The notes: generated by a model not told the origin, from the letters alone. A stretch of 64,000 nucleotides of DNA from Paeniglutamicibacter psychrophenolicus (GCF_030812255.1 NZ_JAUSSH010000015.1:1-64000), one strand, 5' to 3'; counted from the first letter of the stretch, positions 26,195 to 36,245 are shown. Program-made: numbers and translations.

Positions 26195-26839
26195 ATGAGC
26201 CAGAACACTTCCCCGGGACCGGGTGCCAGCAGCCCTGGCCTGTCACCGTCGGTGCCCCAGCCGGTGTCCATCAGCGACCCGCAAGCCATCCGGGCACTCG
26301 CCCACGAGGCGCGGTTGACGGTGCTCGAGGAACTCTTCGCCTCGCAGTCAACCCGCACCGCCACCGAGCTGGCCACGCGCTGCGAACTCACCCCCAGCGC
26401 CATGAGCTACCACCTGCGCGCCCTGGAGAAATACGGCTACGTGGTCCGCGCCGCCAGCGAGGGCGACGGACGTGAACGCCGCTGGAAAGCGGCCGGCAGC
26501 CAGCTCGTGCTCGGATCGCTCTCGGATTCGACCTCCGCGAAGAACGCCTACCTGAATGTGCAGCTCAACGCGTTCCGCGAACGGCTCTCCGCGGAGATCG
26601 CCCGTCGTGACAAAGAACGCAAGGAAGGCAAGGCGCCGGAGCCGGACCGCGCCCCGGTGCTGACCACCGGGGTGGTCTTTCTCTCGGAGTCCCAGCGCAA
26701 GGATTTCATCGCCAAGGTCTACGACCTGCTCTACGAATACGAGGCCCTGGCCGAACCGGAGGCCCGCGGCGTGGACGGGGAACGGCTCTACTACATGCTT
26801 TCCTTCCTGCCCGAAATCCGCGACGGCCAGGTCCGCTGA
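26195..26839 (+). CDS. ArsR-like winged-helix transcriptional regulator
   Basis: 214 residues. After a ~25-residue Pro/Ser-rich start, a winged helix spans residues ~28-105 (IRALAHEARLTVLEELFASQ...TATELATRCELTPSAMSYHLRALEKYGYV). A helical C-terminal half of unknown function follows, with charged residues (AEIARRDKERKEG). No metal-binding Cys motif is visible. Ligand and targets are unknown. It sits between the methyltransferase and topA. Confidence 0.82.
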   Translation: MSQNTSPGPGASSPGLSPSVPQPVSISDPQAIRALAHEARLTVLEELFASQSTRTATELATRCELTPSAMSYHLRALEKYGYVVRAASEGDGRERRWKAAGSQLVLGSLSDSTSAKNAYLNVQLNAFRERLSAEIARRDKERKEGKAPEPDRAPVLTTGVVFLSESQRKDFIAKVYDLLYEYEALAEPEARGVDGERLYYMLSFLPEIRDGQVR

Positions 26840-26974
26840 CACCACGCGGCCCGGGCGGGAAAACGGGGTCCCGTGGTCGCTGCTTGCCGTGGGGCGCAAA
26901 AATACGGCTAACCTAGAGCAGGGAATGTGCTGTGCGCCCACTTTGGTGCACCACTGGTTGCTAATAGGAGTGCT

Positions 26975-29773
26975 GTGCCCGCCAAGGCCAAGGAAAAGAC
27001 CGGAATGAAACTCGTGATCGTGGAGTCCCCGGCTAAAAGCAAGTCGATCGCCAAGTACCTGGGCGACGGCTTTGAAGTCGACGCCTCGGTGGGGCACATC
27101 CGCGATCTGGCGCAACCCGCCGATCTGCCCGCGGAGATGAAGAAGGGGCCCTACGGCAAGTTCGCCGTGGACGTCGAGAACGACTTCGACCCCTACTACG
27201 TCGTGTACCCGGACAAGAAAAAGCGCGTTGCCGAACTGAAGGCCAAGCTCAAGGGCGCCGACGCGCTCTATCTGGCAACAGATGCGGACCGCGAAGGCGA
27301 AGCCATCGCGTGGCACCTGCTCGAGGTGCTCAAGCCCAAGGTCCCGGTCTACCGCATGGCGTTCACCGAGATCACGCAAGAAGGCATCAACCGTGCCATG
27401 GAGAACATCCGGGAGCTGGACACCGACCTGGTCAACGCCCAGGAAACCCGCCGCGTGCTCGACCGCCTCTACGGCTACGAGATTTCCCCGGTGCTCTGGC
27501 GCAAGGTGGCCCGCGGCCTGTCCGCCGGACGCGTGCAGTCGGTGGCAACCCGCCTCGTTGTCGAGCGCGAACGCGAACGCATGGCCTTCCGCAGCGCCTC
27601 CTACTGGGACTTGACCGGCACCTTTGCCACCGCCAACGGCGAATCCTTCGGCGCGAAGCTCTCCTCCGTCGACGGGGCACGGGTGGCCACCGGCCGCGAC
27701 TTCACCGACCGCGGCGAGCTGAAGGCGCCCAAGACCGGCTCCGTCGCGCACCTGGACGAGGCCAAGGCACAGGCCCTGGCCGCCGGCCTGGCCGAGGCGG
27801 ACTTCGCCGTCACCAACGTCGACGAGAAGCCCTACACCCGCCGCCCGGCCGCACCGTTCACCACCTCGACGCTGCAGCAGGAAGCAAGCCGCAAGCTGCG
27901 CTGGAGCTCGAAGTCCACCATGCAGGTCGCCCAGCGCCTGTATGAAAACGGTTACATCACCTACATGCGTACCGACTCGGTGTTCCTGTCCAACGAGGCC
28001 GTCAACGCCGCCCGCAAGCAGGCCGCCGAACTCTACGGATCCGAATCCGTGCCGGCCTCCCCGCGGCTCTACAAGGCCAAGTCCGGCGCCGCGCAGGAGG
28101 CCCACGAGGCCATCCGCCCGGCCGGCGACTCCTTCCGCCGCCCCGCCACCGTGCGTGCCCAGCTTTCGGGCGACGAGTTCAAGCTCTACGAGCTGATCTG
28201 GAAGCGGACCGTCGCCTCGCAGATGGCCGACGCCAAGGGCTTCACCGCCACCATCAAGCTGGCCGGGGAATCCACCACCGGGCAGGTCGCGGAGTTCTCC
28301 GCCTCCGGCACCGTGATCACCTTCCGCGGGTTCATGGCAGCCTACGAGGAGGGCCGCGACGCCGCCCGCGAGGCCGAGGCCGCGGAGGCCGCCGAGGAGG
28401 CGCGCCTGCCGCAGCTGAAGGTCTCCGACGCGCTGGCCGGAACCGGCATCGACGCCATCGGGCACACCACTTCCCCGCCGGCACGCTACACCGAGGCCTC
28501 GATCGTCGCGGAGCTCGAGGCCCGGGAGATCGGGCGCCCCTCGACCTTCGCGCCGACCATCTCCACCATCATGGACCGCGGCTACGTCACCAAGCGCGGC
28601 GGTGCCCTGGTGCCCAGCTGGATCGCGTTCTCGGTGATCCGCCTGCTGGAGGAACACTTCGGCAAGTACGTCGACTACGACTTCACCGCGCGCCTCGAAG
28701 ACGACCTGGACGAGATCGCCCACGGCCAGAAGGGCCGCACCGCCTGGCTCAAGGACTTCTACTTCGGCTCGCCCGAGACCGGGCAGGTGGGCCTGGAGTC
28801 GGTGGTCAACAACCTCGGCGACATCGACGCGCGGGCCATCAACTCCATCGAGATCGCCCCGGGCATCGTGCTGCGCGTGGGCAAGTTCGGGCCGTACCTG
28901 GAAAAGCCGCTGCCGGCCGACGCCCCCGAGGGCACCGACCCGCAGCGGGCCAACGTGCCCGAGGACCTGGCCCCGGACGAGCTCACCGCCGAGAAGGCCA
29001 TCGAGCTGATGGAGACCCAGGGCCCTTCCGAGCGCGTGCTGGGCACCGACCCGGAGACCGGGCGCACCATCGTGGCCAAGGACGGGCGCTACGGCGCCTA
29101 CGTCACCGAGGTCATCGTGGAGCCCACGGCCGAGGAACTGGCTGCGATGCCGGTGGAGTACTACAAGAACGGCAAGCCCAAGCCGCCGAAGAAGCCGGTC
29201 AAGGCCAAGCCGCGCACCGGTTCGCTGTTCAAGTCGATGACCGTGGAAACCGTCACGCTCGAGGAGGCGCTGCGGCTGATCTCGCTGCCGCGCGTGCTGG
29301 GCGTCGACGCCGAGGACGTGGAGATCACCGTGCAGAACGGCCGCTTCGGGCCCTACCTGAAGAAGGGCACCGATTCGCGGTCCATCGGCTCCGAGGAGGA
29401 GATCTTCACGATCACCCTCGAGGAGGCGCTGGGGATCTACTCGCAGCCCAAGGTCCGCGGCGCCCGTGCCGCGGTGCCGCCGCTGGCCGAGTTCGGGCTG
29501 GACCCGGTCTCGGAGAAGAACATCGTGGTCAAGGAGGGACGCTTCGGTGCCTACATCACCGACGGGGTCACCAACATCACGATCCCGCGCGACACCACCC
29601 TGGAGGAGCTGACCCGGGAGAAGGCCATCGAGCTGCTCGCGGACAAGCGTGCCCGCGGTCCGGTCAAGCGGACCTCCGCGGCCAAGGCCCCGGCGAAGAA
29701 GGCACCGGCCAAGAAGGCGCCGGCGAAAAAGGCCGCGGCCAAAAAGCCGGCGGCCAAGAAGACCGGCAACTAG
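26975..29773 (+). CDS. topA: DNA topoisomerase I
   Basis: 932 residues from the GTG preceded by AGGAG. Type IA topoisomerase that relaxes negative supercoils. The TOPRIM domain starts at LVIVESPAKSKSIAKYL and holds the acidic DADREGE motif (D103, D105, E107). The active-site tyrosine is Tyr330 in GYITYMRTDS. Instead of zinc fingers there are repeated C-terminal topoisomerase domains (FGPYLEK, YGAYVTE, FGPYLKK, FGAYITD) and a Lys/Ala-rich tail (KKAPAKKAPAKK), as in actinobacterial TopA, where the tail supports processivity. Position next to the helicase/tad block matches Rv3646c. Confidence 0.96.
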   Translation: MPAKAKEKTGMKLVIVESPAKSKSIAKYLGDGFEVDASVGHIRDLAQPADLPAEMKKGPYGKFAVDVENDFDPYYVVYPDKKKRVAELKAKLKGADALYLATDADREGEAIAWHLLEVLKPKVPVYRMAFTEITQEGINRAMENIRELDTDLVNAQETRRVLDRLYGYEISPVLWRKVARGLSAGRVQSVATRLVVERERERMAFRSASYWDLTGTFATANGESFGAKLSSVDGARVATGRDFTDRGELKAPKTGSVAHLDEAKAQALAAGLAEADFAVTNVDEKPYTRRPAAPFTTSTLQQEASRKLRWSSKSTMQVAQRLYENGYITYMRTDSVFLSNEAVNAARKQAAELYGSESVPASPRLYKAKSGAAQEAHEAIRPAGDSFRRPATVRAQLSGDEFKLYELIWKRTVASQMADAKGFTATIKLAGESTTGQVAEFSASGTVITFRGFMAAYEEGRDAAREAEAAEAAEEARLPQLKVSDALAGTGIDAIGHTTSPPARYTEASIVAELEAREIGRPSTFAPTISTIMDRGYVTKRGGALVPSWIAFSVIRLLEEHFGKYVDYDFTARLEDDLDEIAHGQKGRTAWLKDFYFGSPETGQVGLESVVNNLGDIDARAINSIEIAPGIVLRVGKFGPYLEKPLPADAPEGTDPQRANVPEDLAPDELTAEKAIELMETQGPSERVLGTDPETGRTIVAKDGRYGAYVTEVIVEPTAEELAAMPVEYYKNGKPKPPKKPVKAKPRTGSLFKSMTVETVTLEEALRLISLPRVLGVDAEDVEITVQNGRFGPYLKKGTDSRSIGSEEEIFTITLEEALGIYSQPKVRGARAAVPPLAEFGLDPVSEKNIVVKEGRFGAYITDGVTNITIPRDTTLEELTREKAIELLADKRARGPVKRTSAAKAPAKKAPAKKAPAKKAAAKKPAAKKTGN

Positions 29774-29812
29774 CCGCACGCGGCAAGGGGCCACACACAT
29801 GAGGATGACACC

Positions 29813-30838
29813 ATGAGGCTGGGCGTACTGGATATCGGGTCGAACACGGTTCACCTGTTGCTGGTCGACGCATATCCGGGCGCCCGGCCGGTGCCCTTCG
29901 CCTCGCACAAGCGCCCGCTCTCGCTGGTCGCCTACCTGGACGAGCACGGGGCCATCACGCAGGCCGGCCAGGACGAGCTGCTGGATTTCGTGCACGAGGC
30001 CGCGCAATTCGCGATCAACCACCACGCGGAGGACCTGTTGGCCTTCTGCACCTCGGCGATCCGCGAATCGGCCAACGGCGAGCAGGTCCTGGCCCGGGTC
30101 GTGGCCGAGACCGGGGTGAAGCTGACCGAACTGACCGGCGAGCAGGAGGCCGGGATGACGTACTACGCGGTGCGCCGCTGGTTCGGCTGGAGCTCGGATT
30201 TGCTGCTGAACCTGGACATGGGCGGCGGTTCCTTCGAGCTGGCCATGGGCCAGGACGAGTTCCCCACCGTGGCCCACTCGGTGCCGCTGGGGGCCGGACG
30301 GCTGACCCGCGACTGGCTGGAGGCCGACCCGCCCTCGATCAAGGACGTCAAGGCGCTGCGCCACCACGTGCGCGAGGTGCTCGCCGAGCCGGTGGCCGAG
30401 CTGCGACAGTTCGGCAAGCCGACGATGGTCACCGGGACCTCGAAGACCTTCAGGTCGCTGGCCCGGATCACCGGGGCCGCGCCGTCCGCGGAGGGCCCCT
30501 ACGTCAAGCGGGTGCTGCGCGCCGAGTCGCTGAAGGTCTGGACCAACCGGCTCACTGCGATGAACTGGGAGGAACGCGCCGAGCTTCCGGGGGTCTCGGC
30601 GATCCGCGCCCCGCAGCTGCTCGCAGGTGCCATCGTCGCCCTCGAGGCGATGAACGCGCTGAAGGTCAAGAGCCTGCGGATCTGCCCGTGGGCGCTGCGC
30701 GAGGGGTTGATGCTGCGCAGGTTCGACCACGTCCTGTTTGACTCCACCGCTCCGCTCAGTAGTAGCGTGGGTGTCGGAGAGGTTGCACTGGGACAATCCT
30801 CGGTATTGTCGATGTCCCAGGGCAGCAACGTTCTGTAG
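29813..30838 (+). CDS. Ppx/GppA-family phosphatase
   Basis: 341 residues of the exopolyphosphatase/pppGpp phosphatase superfamily with actin-like fold: [17 protein letters not shown] at the N-terminus, [19 protein letters not shown] (catalytic Glu region) and [12 protein letters not shown]. It resembles short actinobacterial Ppx1/Rv0496-type proteins without the extra C-terminal domain. Polyphosphate is the probable substrate. GAGGA precedes the ATG. First of a likely operon with the isomerase gene. Confidence 0.9.
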   Translation: MRLGVLDIGSNTVHLLLVDAYPGARPVPFASHKRPLSLVAYLDEHGAITQAGQDELLDFVHEAAQFAINHHAEDLLAFCTSAIRESANGEQVLARVVAETGVKLTELTGEQEAGMTYYAVRRWFGWSSDLLLNLDMGGGSFELAMGQDEFPTVAHSVPLGAGRLTRDWLEADPPSIKDVKALRHHVREVLAEPVAELRQFGKPTMVTGTSKTFRSLARITGAAPSAEGPYVKRVLRAESLKVWTNRLTAMNWEERAELPGVSAIRAPQLLAGAIVALEAMNALKVKSLRICPWALREGLMLRRFDHVLFDSTAPLSSSVGVGEVALGQSSVLSMSQGSNVL

Positions 30839-30877
30839 CGAAAGACTCCGTAGCGAAAGACAAGGGGCACAGGATCC

Positions 30878-31717
30878 ATGGTCGAGTCAGGCACGGGCGC
30901 CAAGGCCCCGATCCCGGTGGCGCTTTCCAGCGCCTCGGTATACCCGCTGAACGTCCACGACGCCTTCGCGGTGTCCCACGACCTGGGCTACGACGGGGTC
31001 GAGGTGCTGGTCACCGGCAACCAGGTGTCGCAGGACGCGGTGGCGCTGAACCGGCTGGCCGAGCGCTACGAGCAGCCGGTGATGGCCATCCACGCACCCA
31101 CGCTGCTGCTGACCCAGCAGGTCTGGGGCACCGCGTGGAACAAGATCGAATCCGCCGCCGCGATGGCCGTGCAGGTCGGCTGCGACGTCGTGGTCGCCCA
31201 CCCGCCGTTCCGCTGGCAGGGCACCTACGCCACCGAGTTCGCCACCGGCATCCGCCGCATCATGGAGGAGTACGGGGTGCGGATCGCGGTGGAGAACATG
31301 TACCCGTGGCGGGCCCGGGGCCGCGAGGCGAAGATGTACCTGCCGCACTGGAACCCGGTCCCCGAACCCTACGAGTTCGTCACCTGGGACTTCTCGCACT
31401 CGGCGATCGCCGACATGGACTCGGCGGTGGCCATGCGTGATTTGGGGCAGCGGCTGACCCACGTGCACCTGTGCGACGGGCTGAACAACGGCAAGGACGA
31501 GCACCTGGTGCCCGGCCGCGGCACCCAGCCGGTCATCGAGGCCATCGAGTACCTGCGCGACTCGGCCTGGGACGGGGTGGTGGCCGTGGAGGTTTCCACG
31601 CGCAAGGCCAAGGGCGCCGGGGAGCGCGAGGCCTGGCTGGGCGAGACCCTCGAGTTCGCCCGGCGGCACCTAGCCCCGGCCAACGAGGGCGCCGCCTCGG
31701 GGACCCACTCGATCTAG
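30878..31717 (+). CDS. Sugar phosphate isomerase/epimerase (AP endonuclease 2-type TIM barrel)
   Basis: 279 residues of the xylose-isomerase-like TIM barrel superfamily. Conserved metal and substrate patches are recognisable: AIHAPTLLL, VVVAHPPFRW, IAVENMYPW, FVTWDFSHSA, HVHLCDG and VEVSTRK. The actual substrate is unknown. It lies 39 bp after ppx and 56 bp before proC, the same order as Rv0496-Rv0498-Rv0500. Confidence 0.87.
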   Translation: MVESGTGAKAPIPVALSSASVYPLNVHDAFAVSHDLGYDGVEVLVTGNQVSQDAVALNRLAERYEQPVMAIHAPTLLLTQQVWGTAWNKIESAAAMAVQVGCDVVVAHPPFRWQGTYATEFATGIRRIMEEYGVRIAVENMYPWRARGREAKMYLPHWNPVPEPYEFVTWDFSHSAIADMDSAVAMRDLGQRLTHVHLCDGLNNGKDEHLVPGRGTQPVIEAIEYLRDSAWDGVVAVEVSTRKAKGAGEREAWLGETLEFARRHLAPANEGAASGTHSI

Positions 31718-31773
31718 CCGCCGCACGCCGGCAAACCGGCCGGTCCGGCCGCCGGGCGTGGAACAATGGGCAC

Positions 31774-32634
31774 ATGACTTCCGTGCTTTCGACTTCCGCC
31801 CTGGCCGCCAACAGAATTGCCTTTCTGGGCACCGGATCCATGAACGGGGCGGTGCTGCGCGGCATCATCGCCACCGGCTACGACCCCCGGGCGATCGTCG
31901 CGACGCTGCGCAGCAATGCCAAGGCCCACGACCTGCACGCCGAAACCGGCGTCACGGTCCTGGTCGGGGAGCACGACCCGGAAGCCAACGGCAAGGCCGC
32001 CAGGGATGCCGACATCGTCTTCCTGGGCGTCAAGCCCGTGGGCATCGCCGCCCTGTGCGACGAGATCCGGGACGTGCTCAAGCCCACCGCCGTGGTGGTC
32101 TCGGTGGCCGCGGCCATCACCATCGAGATGATCGCCGCGCACCTGGCCCCGGGCCAGCCGGTGGTGCGCTCCATGCCCAACACCCCGCTGAAGGTGGGCG
32201 TCGGCGCCGTCGGGCTCAGCACCGGGGAGACCGTCTCCGAGGCGGCGCTGGCTGCGGTCGTGGACCTGTTCGCCGGTTCCGGGGTGGTCCACGTGGTCCC
32301 CGAATCCCAGCAGGACGCGGTTTCGGCGATCAGCGGCTCCGGACCGGCCTATGCGTTCTATCTGGCCGAGGCCATGGCCGCGGCCGGGGTCAAGCTGGGC
32401 CTGGATCCGGCGCTGGCCACCGACCTGGCCCGCGCCACCGTCGCCGGGGCCGGGAAGATGCTTGCCGACCCGCAGGCCGACCCCTCCGCCCTGCGCCGGG
32501 GCGTGTCCAGCCCCAACGGCACCACCGTGGAGGCCCTCGCCGTCTTCGACGCGGAGGATTTGGCGGGGATCGTTGCCCGCGGGGCCGCGGCCGCCGCCGC
32601 ACGCGCCGCGGCGATCACCCGGGAACTGGCCTAG
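31774..32634 (+). CDS. proC: Pyrroline-5-carboxylate reductase
   Basis: 286 residues, last enzyme of proline synthesis (NAD(P)H-dependent reduction of 1-pyrroline-5-carboxylate). Rossmann motif FLGTGSMNGAVLRG, middle VRSMPNTPLKVGVG, and the C-terminal signatures AISGSGPAYAFYLAEAM and LRRGVSSPNGTTVEAL. The ATG is preceded by AACAAT-N6, a degenerate version of the leaderless pattern. A strong hairpin follows the stop. Confidence 0.95.
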   Translation: MTSVLSTSALAANRIAFLGTGSMNGAVLRGIIATGYDPRAIVATLRSNAKAHDLHAETGVTVLVGEHDPEANGKAARDADIVFLGVKPVGIAALCDEIRDVLKPTAVVVSVAAAITIEMIAAHLAPGQPVVRSMPNTPLKVGVGAVGLSTGETVSEAALAAVVDLFAGSGVVHVVPESQQDAVSAISGSGPAYAFYLAEAMAAAGVKLGLDPALATDLARATVAGAGKMLADPQADPSALRRGVSSPNGTTVEALAVFDAEDLAGIVARGAAAAAARAAAITRELA

Positions 32635-32642
32635 CAAACACA

Positions 32643-32690
32643 AAAGTTCCCCCTTCCGCGGCGTCTTCACGCGGCGGAAGGGGGAACTTT
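32643..32690. terminator. Bidirectional terminator between proC and ktrA
   Basis: 17-bp perfect stem (AAAGTTCCCCCTTCCGC with its complement), extended inwards past one mismatch to a CTTC loop. A-rich on one flank and T-rich on the other, it suits termination from both converging genes. Confidence 0.85.
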
Positions 32691-32706
32691 CCGTTGTCCG
32701 GGCGGC

Positions 32707-33378
32707 CTAGGGCCGGGCGGCGAAGCGCTCGAGCAGGTCCACGTGCCCGGAGACGATCAGCACGTCGCGCCGGGTGACCTTGGTGTCGGGCTGGGCATAG
32801 GTGAAGTCCTCGCCGGGGGACTTCACGCCCACCACGGTGATCCCGTACTTGGAACGCACCTGGGACTCGGCCAGCGTGAAGCCCTGGGTCTCCTTGGGCG
32901 GGAACATCTTCACGATCGCGAAGCCGTCGTCGAACTCGATGAAGTCCAGCATCCGCCCGCCGACCAGGTGCGCGGCGCGGACCCCGGCGTCGGCCTCCGG
33001 GTAGATCACGTGGTTGGCGCCGATGCGGGTGAGGATCTTGCCGTGCGAGGGCGTGATGGCCTTGACCCACAGGTGCTCGATGCCCAGGTCCACCAGGTTC
33101 ACGGTGATCAGCACGGAGGACTCGATGGAGGTGCCCACGCCCACGACGGCGGAGGTGAACTCCTGGGCGCCGAGCTGGCGCAGCGCGTCGATGTTGGTCG
33201 CGTCGGCCTCGACCACGTGGGTGAGCACCGAGGCCCACTTCTGCACGAGTTCCTGGTTGCGTTCGATGGCCAGGACCTCGCGGCCCTGCTTGACCAGTTG
33301 CTCGGCCACGGAGGCGCCAAAACGGCCCAGCCCGATGACCAGCACCGGGGCGTTGTGGTCCGTGTTCTTCTCAGCCAA
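32707..33378 (-). CDS. ktrA: K+ uptake regulatory subunit (KtrA/TrkA RCK protein)
   Basis: 223 residues with one RCK unit: nucleotide-binding VIGLGRFGASVAEQLVKQG (residues ~13-31) and the C-terminal RCK_C lobe. It gates the K+ channel-like partner encoded immediately upstream on the same strand. The single RCK and size match KtrA/CeoB types rather than the double-length E. coli TrkA. The start codon is a TTG overlapping the end of ktrB by 8 nt, so translation is probably coupled. Confidence 0.92.
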   Translation of the reverse strand: MAEKNTDHNAPVLVIGLGRFGASVAEQLVKQGREVLAIERNQELVQKWASVLTHVVEADATNIDALRQLGAQEFTSAVVGVGTSIESSVLITVNLVDLGIEHLWVKAITPSHGKILTRIGANHVIYPEADAGVRAAHLVGGRMLDFIEFDDGFAIVKMFPPKETQGFTLAESQVRSKYGITVVGVKSPGEDFTYAQPDTKVTRRDVLIVSGHVDLLERFAARP

Positions 33379-34810
33379 TGATGGGCCTCTCTTCGGGGAA
33401 GTGGTAGAGCTGGTTGCGCTGGCGCAGGGTCAGCGCCGCCGCCAGGGTAATCGTACCGATTCGGCCGGCAAACATCAGTGCGGAGAGCACGTACTTGCCC
33501 GCCGGCGGCAGCTCGGCGGACAGATTGGTGCTCAGCCCCACGGTCGCGAAGGCCGAGATCGACTCGAACAGCGCCCGGGAGAGCGAGGTGCCGCTGATCG
33601 CCAGCAGCGAGGCGGTCGCCAGCATCACCAGCGTGGCGCCCAGCACGATGACCGAGATCGCCACGCGCATGGTGCCCTCGGGGATGCGCCGGCCGAAGGC
33701 GCGCACGTCGGTGTCGCCGCGGGCCTCGGCGAAGATCGCCAGGAACATCACCGCGATGGTGGTGACCTTGATGCCGCCGGCCGTGGAGGCCGAGCCGCCG
33801 CCGGCGAACATCAGGGCGTTGGACAGCAGCATCGTCACCTGGTGCATCTCGCCCTGGTCGACCAGGTTGAACCCGCCCGAGCGGGTCATCACGGAGGCGA
33901 AGACCGAGTGGATGACCTTGTCCCCGTTGGACATGTAGCCGATGGTGTCGGGGTTGGTCCATTCGGCCGCGGCCCACAGCAGCGCGCCGCCCACCAGCAG
34001 CATCCCGGTGACCACCAGGGTGAGCTTGGCATGCAGCGACCACTTGCGGGTGTTGAAGCGGTGGGCCAGCAGCACCATCAGCACCGGGAAGCCCAGCGAG
34101 CCCAGGAACACCCCGAGCATCAGCGGCACCAGGATCCACAGGTCGGTTTCGTAGGGGACCAGCCCGTCGGAGTGCGGGGTGAACCCGGCGTTGTTGAAGG
34201 AGGAGATGGAGTAGAAGATCCCGTGCCAGACGGCCTCGCCCACCGGCTCGCCCAGGATGAGGAAGCGCGGGATGAGCATCAGGGCCAGCGCGACCTCGAT
34301 GGCCACCGAGGTGGTGATCACGATGCGCAGCAGCGAACCGACCTCGCCCAGGGTGGAGGCGGCGGAGGTGTTCATGGAGTTCTGCGCCATCAGCTTCCCG
34401 CGCACGCCCAGCCGCTTGGACACCGCCAGGGAGAGCACCGAGGCCAGGGTCAGGATGCCCAACCCGCCGACGAACACCGCGATGATCATCACCAGCTGGC
34501 CGAAGAAGGACCAGTGGGTTGCGGTGGAGACGACGGTCAGCCCGGTGACGCAGACCGCGGAGACCGCGGTGAACAGGGCATCGTAGAAGGCAGTGGGTTC
34601 GCCGGTCGCCGAGGACACCGGCAGGGCCAGCACGGAGGTGAACAGGGAGATGACGATGACGAAGGTGAACAGGGCCAGGCGCGCGGGGGAGCGGACGGTG
34701 AAGTCCGAGACAATCCGGCGCCACTGGCCCACGCGCGTGCGCCATCTGGCCGGCGCGCCGGATTCGGCGCCGGCCCGTCGTGCTGGTTCGGAAAAGGGAG
34801 GCGTTCCCAT
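33371..34810 (-). CDS. ktrB: K+ uptake transmembrane subunit (KtrB/TrkH family)
   Basis: 479 residues from the ATG at 34810; the start is uncertain because no clear Shine-Dalgarno is present and the frame stays open further upstream. The four pore-loop repeats of the SKT superfamily are visible: SAVCVTGLTVV, SISSFNNAGFTP, VMTRSGGFNLVD and ISAFATVGLSTNLS, with the selectivity glycines. It forms the channel with the cytosolic RCK ring encoded by the overlapping downstream gene. Confidence 0.9.
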   Translation of the reverse strand: MGTPPFSEPARRAGAESGAPARWRTRVGQWRRIVSDFTVRSPARLALFTFVIVISLFTSVLALPVSSATGEPTAFYDALFTAVSAVCVTGLTVVSTATHWSFFGQLVMIIAVFVGGLGILTLASVLSLAVSKRLGVRGKLMAQNSMNTSAASTLGEVGSLLRIVITTSVAIEVALALMLIPRFLILGEPVGEAVWHGIFYSISSFNNAGFTPHSDGLVPYETDLWILVPLMLGVFLGSLGFPVLMVLLAHRFNTRKWSLHAKLTLVVTGMLLVGGALLWAAAEWTNPDTIGYMSNGDKVIHSVFASVMTRSGGFNLVDQGEMHQVTMLLSNALMFAGGGSASTAGGIKVTTIAVMFLAIFAEARGDTDVRAFGRRIPEGTMRVAISVIVLGATLVMLATASLLAISGTSLSRALFESISAFATVGLSTNLSAELPPAGKYVLSALMFAGRIGTITLAAALTLRQRNQLYHFPEERPIIG

Positions 34811-34984
34811 GTGTATAGCTCGGCTCCAAGACGTGGACATCTTCGGTGCGGAAGCCCTGCCCCGCAAGCTCCCACAATAAACCATGCCGCCACGGGTTTC
34901 GCCGGGGCACGGTGCGACGCGCGGCCCCGGGGCGCGAAGGGGGCGCCCCTGGTGTCTTGGCGCACACCCGTGCGGTGAATCGCG

Positions 34985-34990
34985 TAGCCT
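34985..34990 (+). promoter_or_regulatory. Leaderless -10 element of acuC
   Basis: TAGCCT, 6 nt before the GTG at 34997, no Shine-Dalgarno. Confidence 0.55.
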
Positions 34991-34996
34991 GAATAT

Positions 34997-36199
34997 GTGT
35001 TTGCCGTAAATGCGCCCGTGCCCCCGACCCAGGTGATCTGGAGCGAGCAGATGATGGCCTACCGCTTCAGCGAGACCCATCCGATGCACCCGATCCGGCT
35101 CGAACTCACCGCCCGCCTCTGTGAGGACCTGGGCCTTTTCGCGCGTGCCAACCTCGCTCTGGTCCGGCCCGAGGTCGCCACCGACGAGCAGCTGGCCGCG
35201 GTGCACGATGCCGACTACATCGCCGCCGTCCACCGGGTCAGCGCCAATCCCCAGGTGCCCGACGAGGCCCGCGGGCTGGGCACCGAGGACAACCCCGCCT
35301 ACGCCGGGATCCACGAGGCCAGCGCCCGGTTGGCCGGCGGATCCCTGGCCGGGGCCGAAGCGATCCTGGCCGAAGAGGCGCTGCACGTGGTGAACTTCGG
35401 CGGCGGCATGCACCACGCCGCCGCGGGCAAGGCCAGCGGCTTCTGCATCTACAACGACGCCGCCCTGGCGATCCAGCGGCTGCTGGACGGCGGGGTGAAG
35501 AAGGTCCTGTACATCGACGTGGACGCGCACCACGGGGACGGGACCCAGGCCATTTTCTGGAACGACCCGCGGGTCATGACCATTTCCATCCACGAATCCG
35601 GGATGACGCTGTTCCCGGGCACCGGGTATGCCAACGAGATCGGCGGGCCCGACGCGCAGGGCACCGCGGTGAACGTGGCGGTGCCCGCGCGCACCACCGA
35701 TGCCGCCTGGCTGCGCGCCTTCCACGCGGTGGTCCCGCAGCTGGCCGCGGCCTTCGCCCCGGAGATCATCGTCTCGCAGCACGGCTGCGACGGACACCGC
35801 GACGACGACCTGTCCAACCTGCGCCTGACCATCGACGCCCAGCGGCAAAACGCGCTGGACATCGCCGAGCTGGCGGCCCGGCACTGCGAGGGCCGCTGGA
35901 TTGCCACCGGCGGCGGGGGCTACAACACCGCCTCGGTGGTGCCGCGGGCCTGGAGCCACCTGGTGGCCGTTGCCTCGGGGAAGCCGGTGCCGCTGGCCAC
36001 CCCCATGCCGCGACAGTGGCGCGACTACGTGCTGGGGCGCTACGGGGTCCGCACGCCCGAGTCCATGGGTGACAATGCGGAGCTGTGGTGGCGTTCCTGG
36101 GAGGTCGGCTACGACCCGGCGGATCCGGTGGACCGCACCATCATGGCCACCCGGAAGGAGATCTTCCCGCTTTTCGGGCTGGACCCCTGGTTCGATTAG
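34997..36199 (+). CDS. acuC: AcuC-type histone deacetylase family protein
   Basis: 400 residues, class I-like zinc deacetylase fold. Zinc and charge-relay motifs are present: GGGMHHAAAGKASGFCIYNDAAL, DVDAHHGDGTQAIF and ATGGGGYNTASVVPRAW. B. subtilis AcuC deacetylates acetyl-CoA synthetase, and the acs gene with its modifiable Lys625 is in this window, so the same pairing is plausible (inference). The gene starts at a GTG 6 nt after a -10 element and is divergent from ktrB. Confidence 0.9.
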   Translation: MFAVNAPVPPTQVIWSEQMMAYRFSETHPMHPIRLELTARLCEDLGLFARANLALVRPEVATDEQLAAVHDADYIAAVHRVSANPQVPDEARGLGTEDNPAYAGIHEASARLAGGSLAGAEAILAEEALHVVNFGGGMHHAAAGKASGFCIYNDAALAIQRLLDGGVKKVLYIDVDAHHGDGTQAIFWNDPRVMTISIHESGMTLFPGTGYANEIGGPDAQGTAVNVAVPARTTDAAWLRAFHAVVPQLAAAFAPEIIVSQHGCDGHRDDDLSNLRLTIDAQRQNALDIAELAARHCEGRWIATGGGGYNTASVVPRAWSHLVAVASGKPVPLATPMPRQWRDYVLGRYGVRTPESMGDNAELWWRSWEVGYDPADPVDRTIMATRKEIFPLFGLDPWFD

Positions 36200-36233
36200 G
36201 GCAGCCCAAGATGCCAACACGCGTATATGCGGA

Positions 36234-36239
36234 TAGGGT
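36234..36239 (+). promoter_or_regulatory. Leaderless -10 element of the ArsR gene
   Basis: TAGGGT, 6 nt before the GTG at 36246. Confidence 0.55.
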
Positions 36240-36245
36240 TATGCG

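Noticed and set aside
26348-30796. 1482-codon open frame antisense to the ArsR gene, topA and ppx
   Set aside because: A composition shadow of high-GC codon usage. The sense strand encodes clear TopA and Ppx proteins, while the antisense product is Gly/Val/His/Arg-rich without domains.
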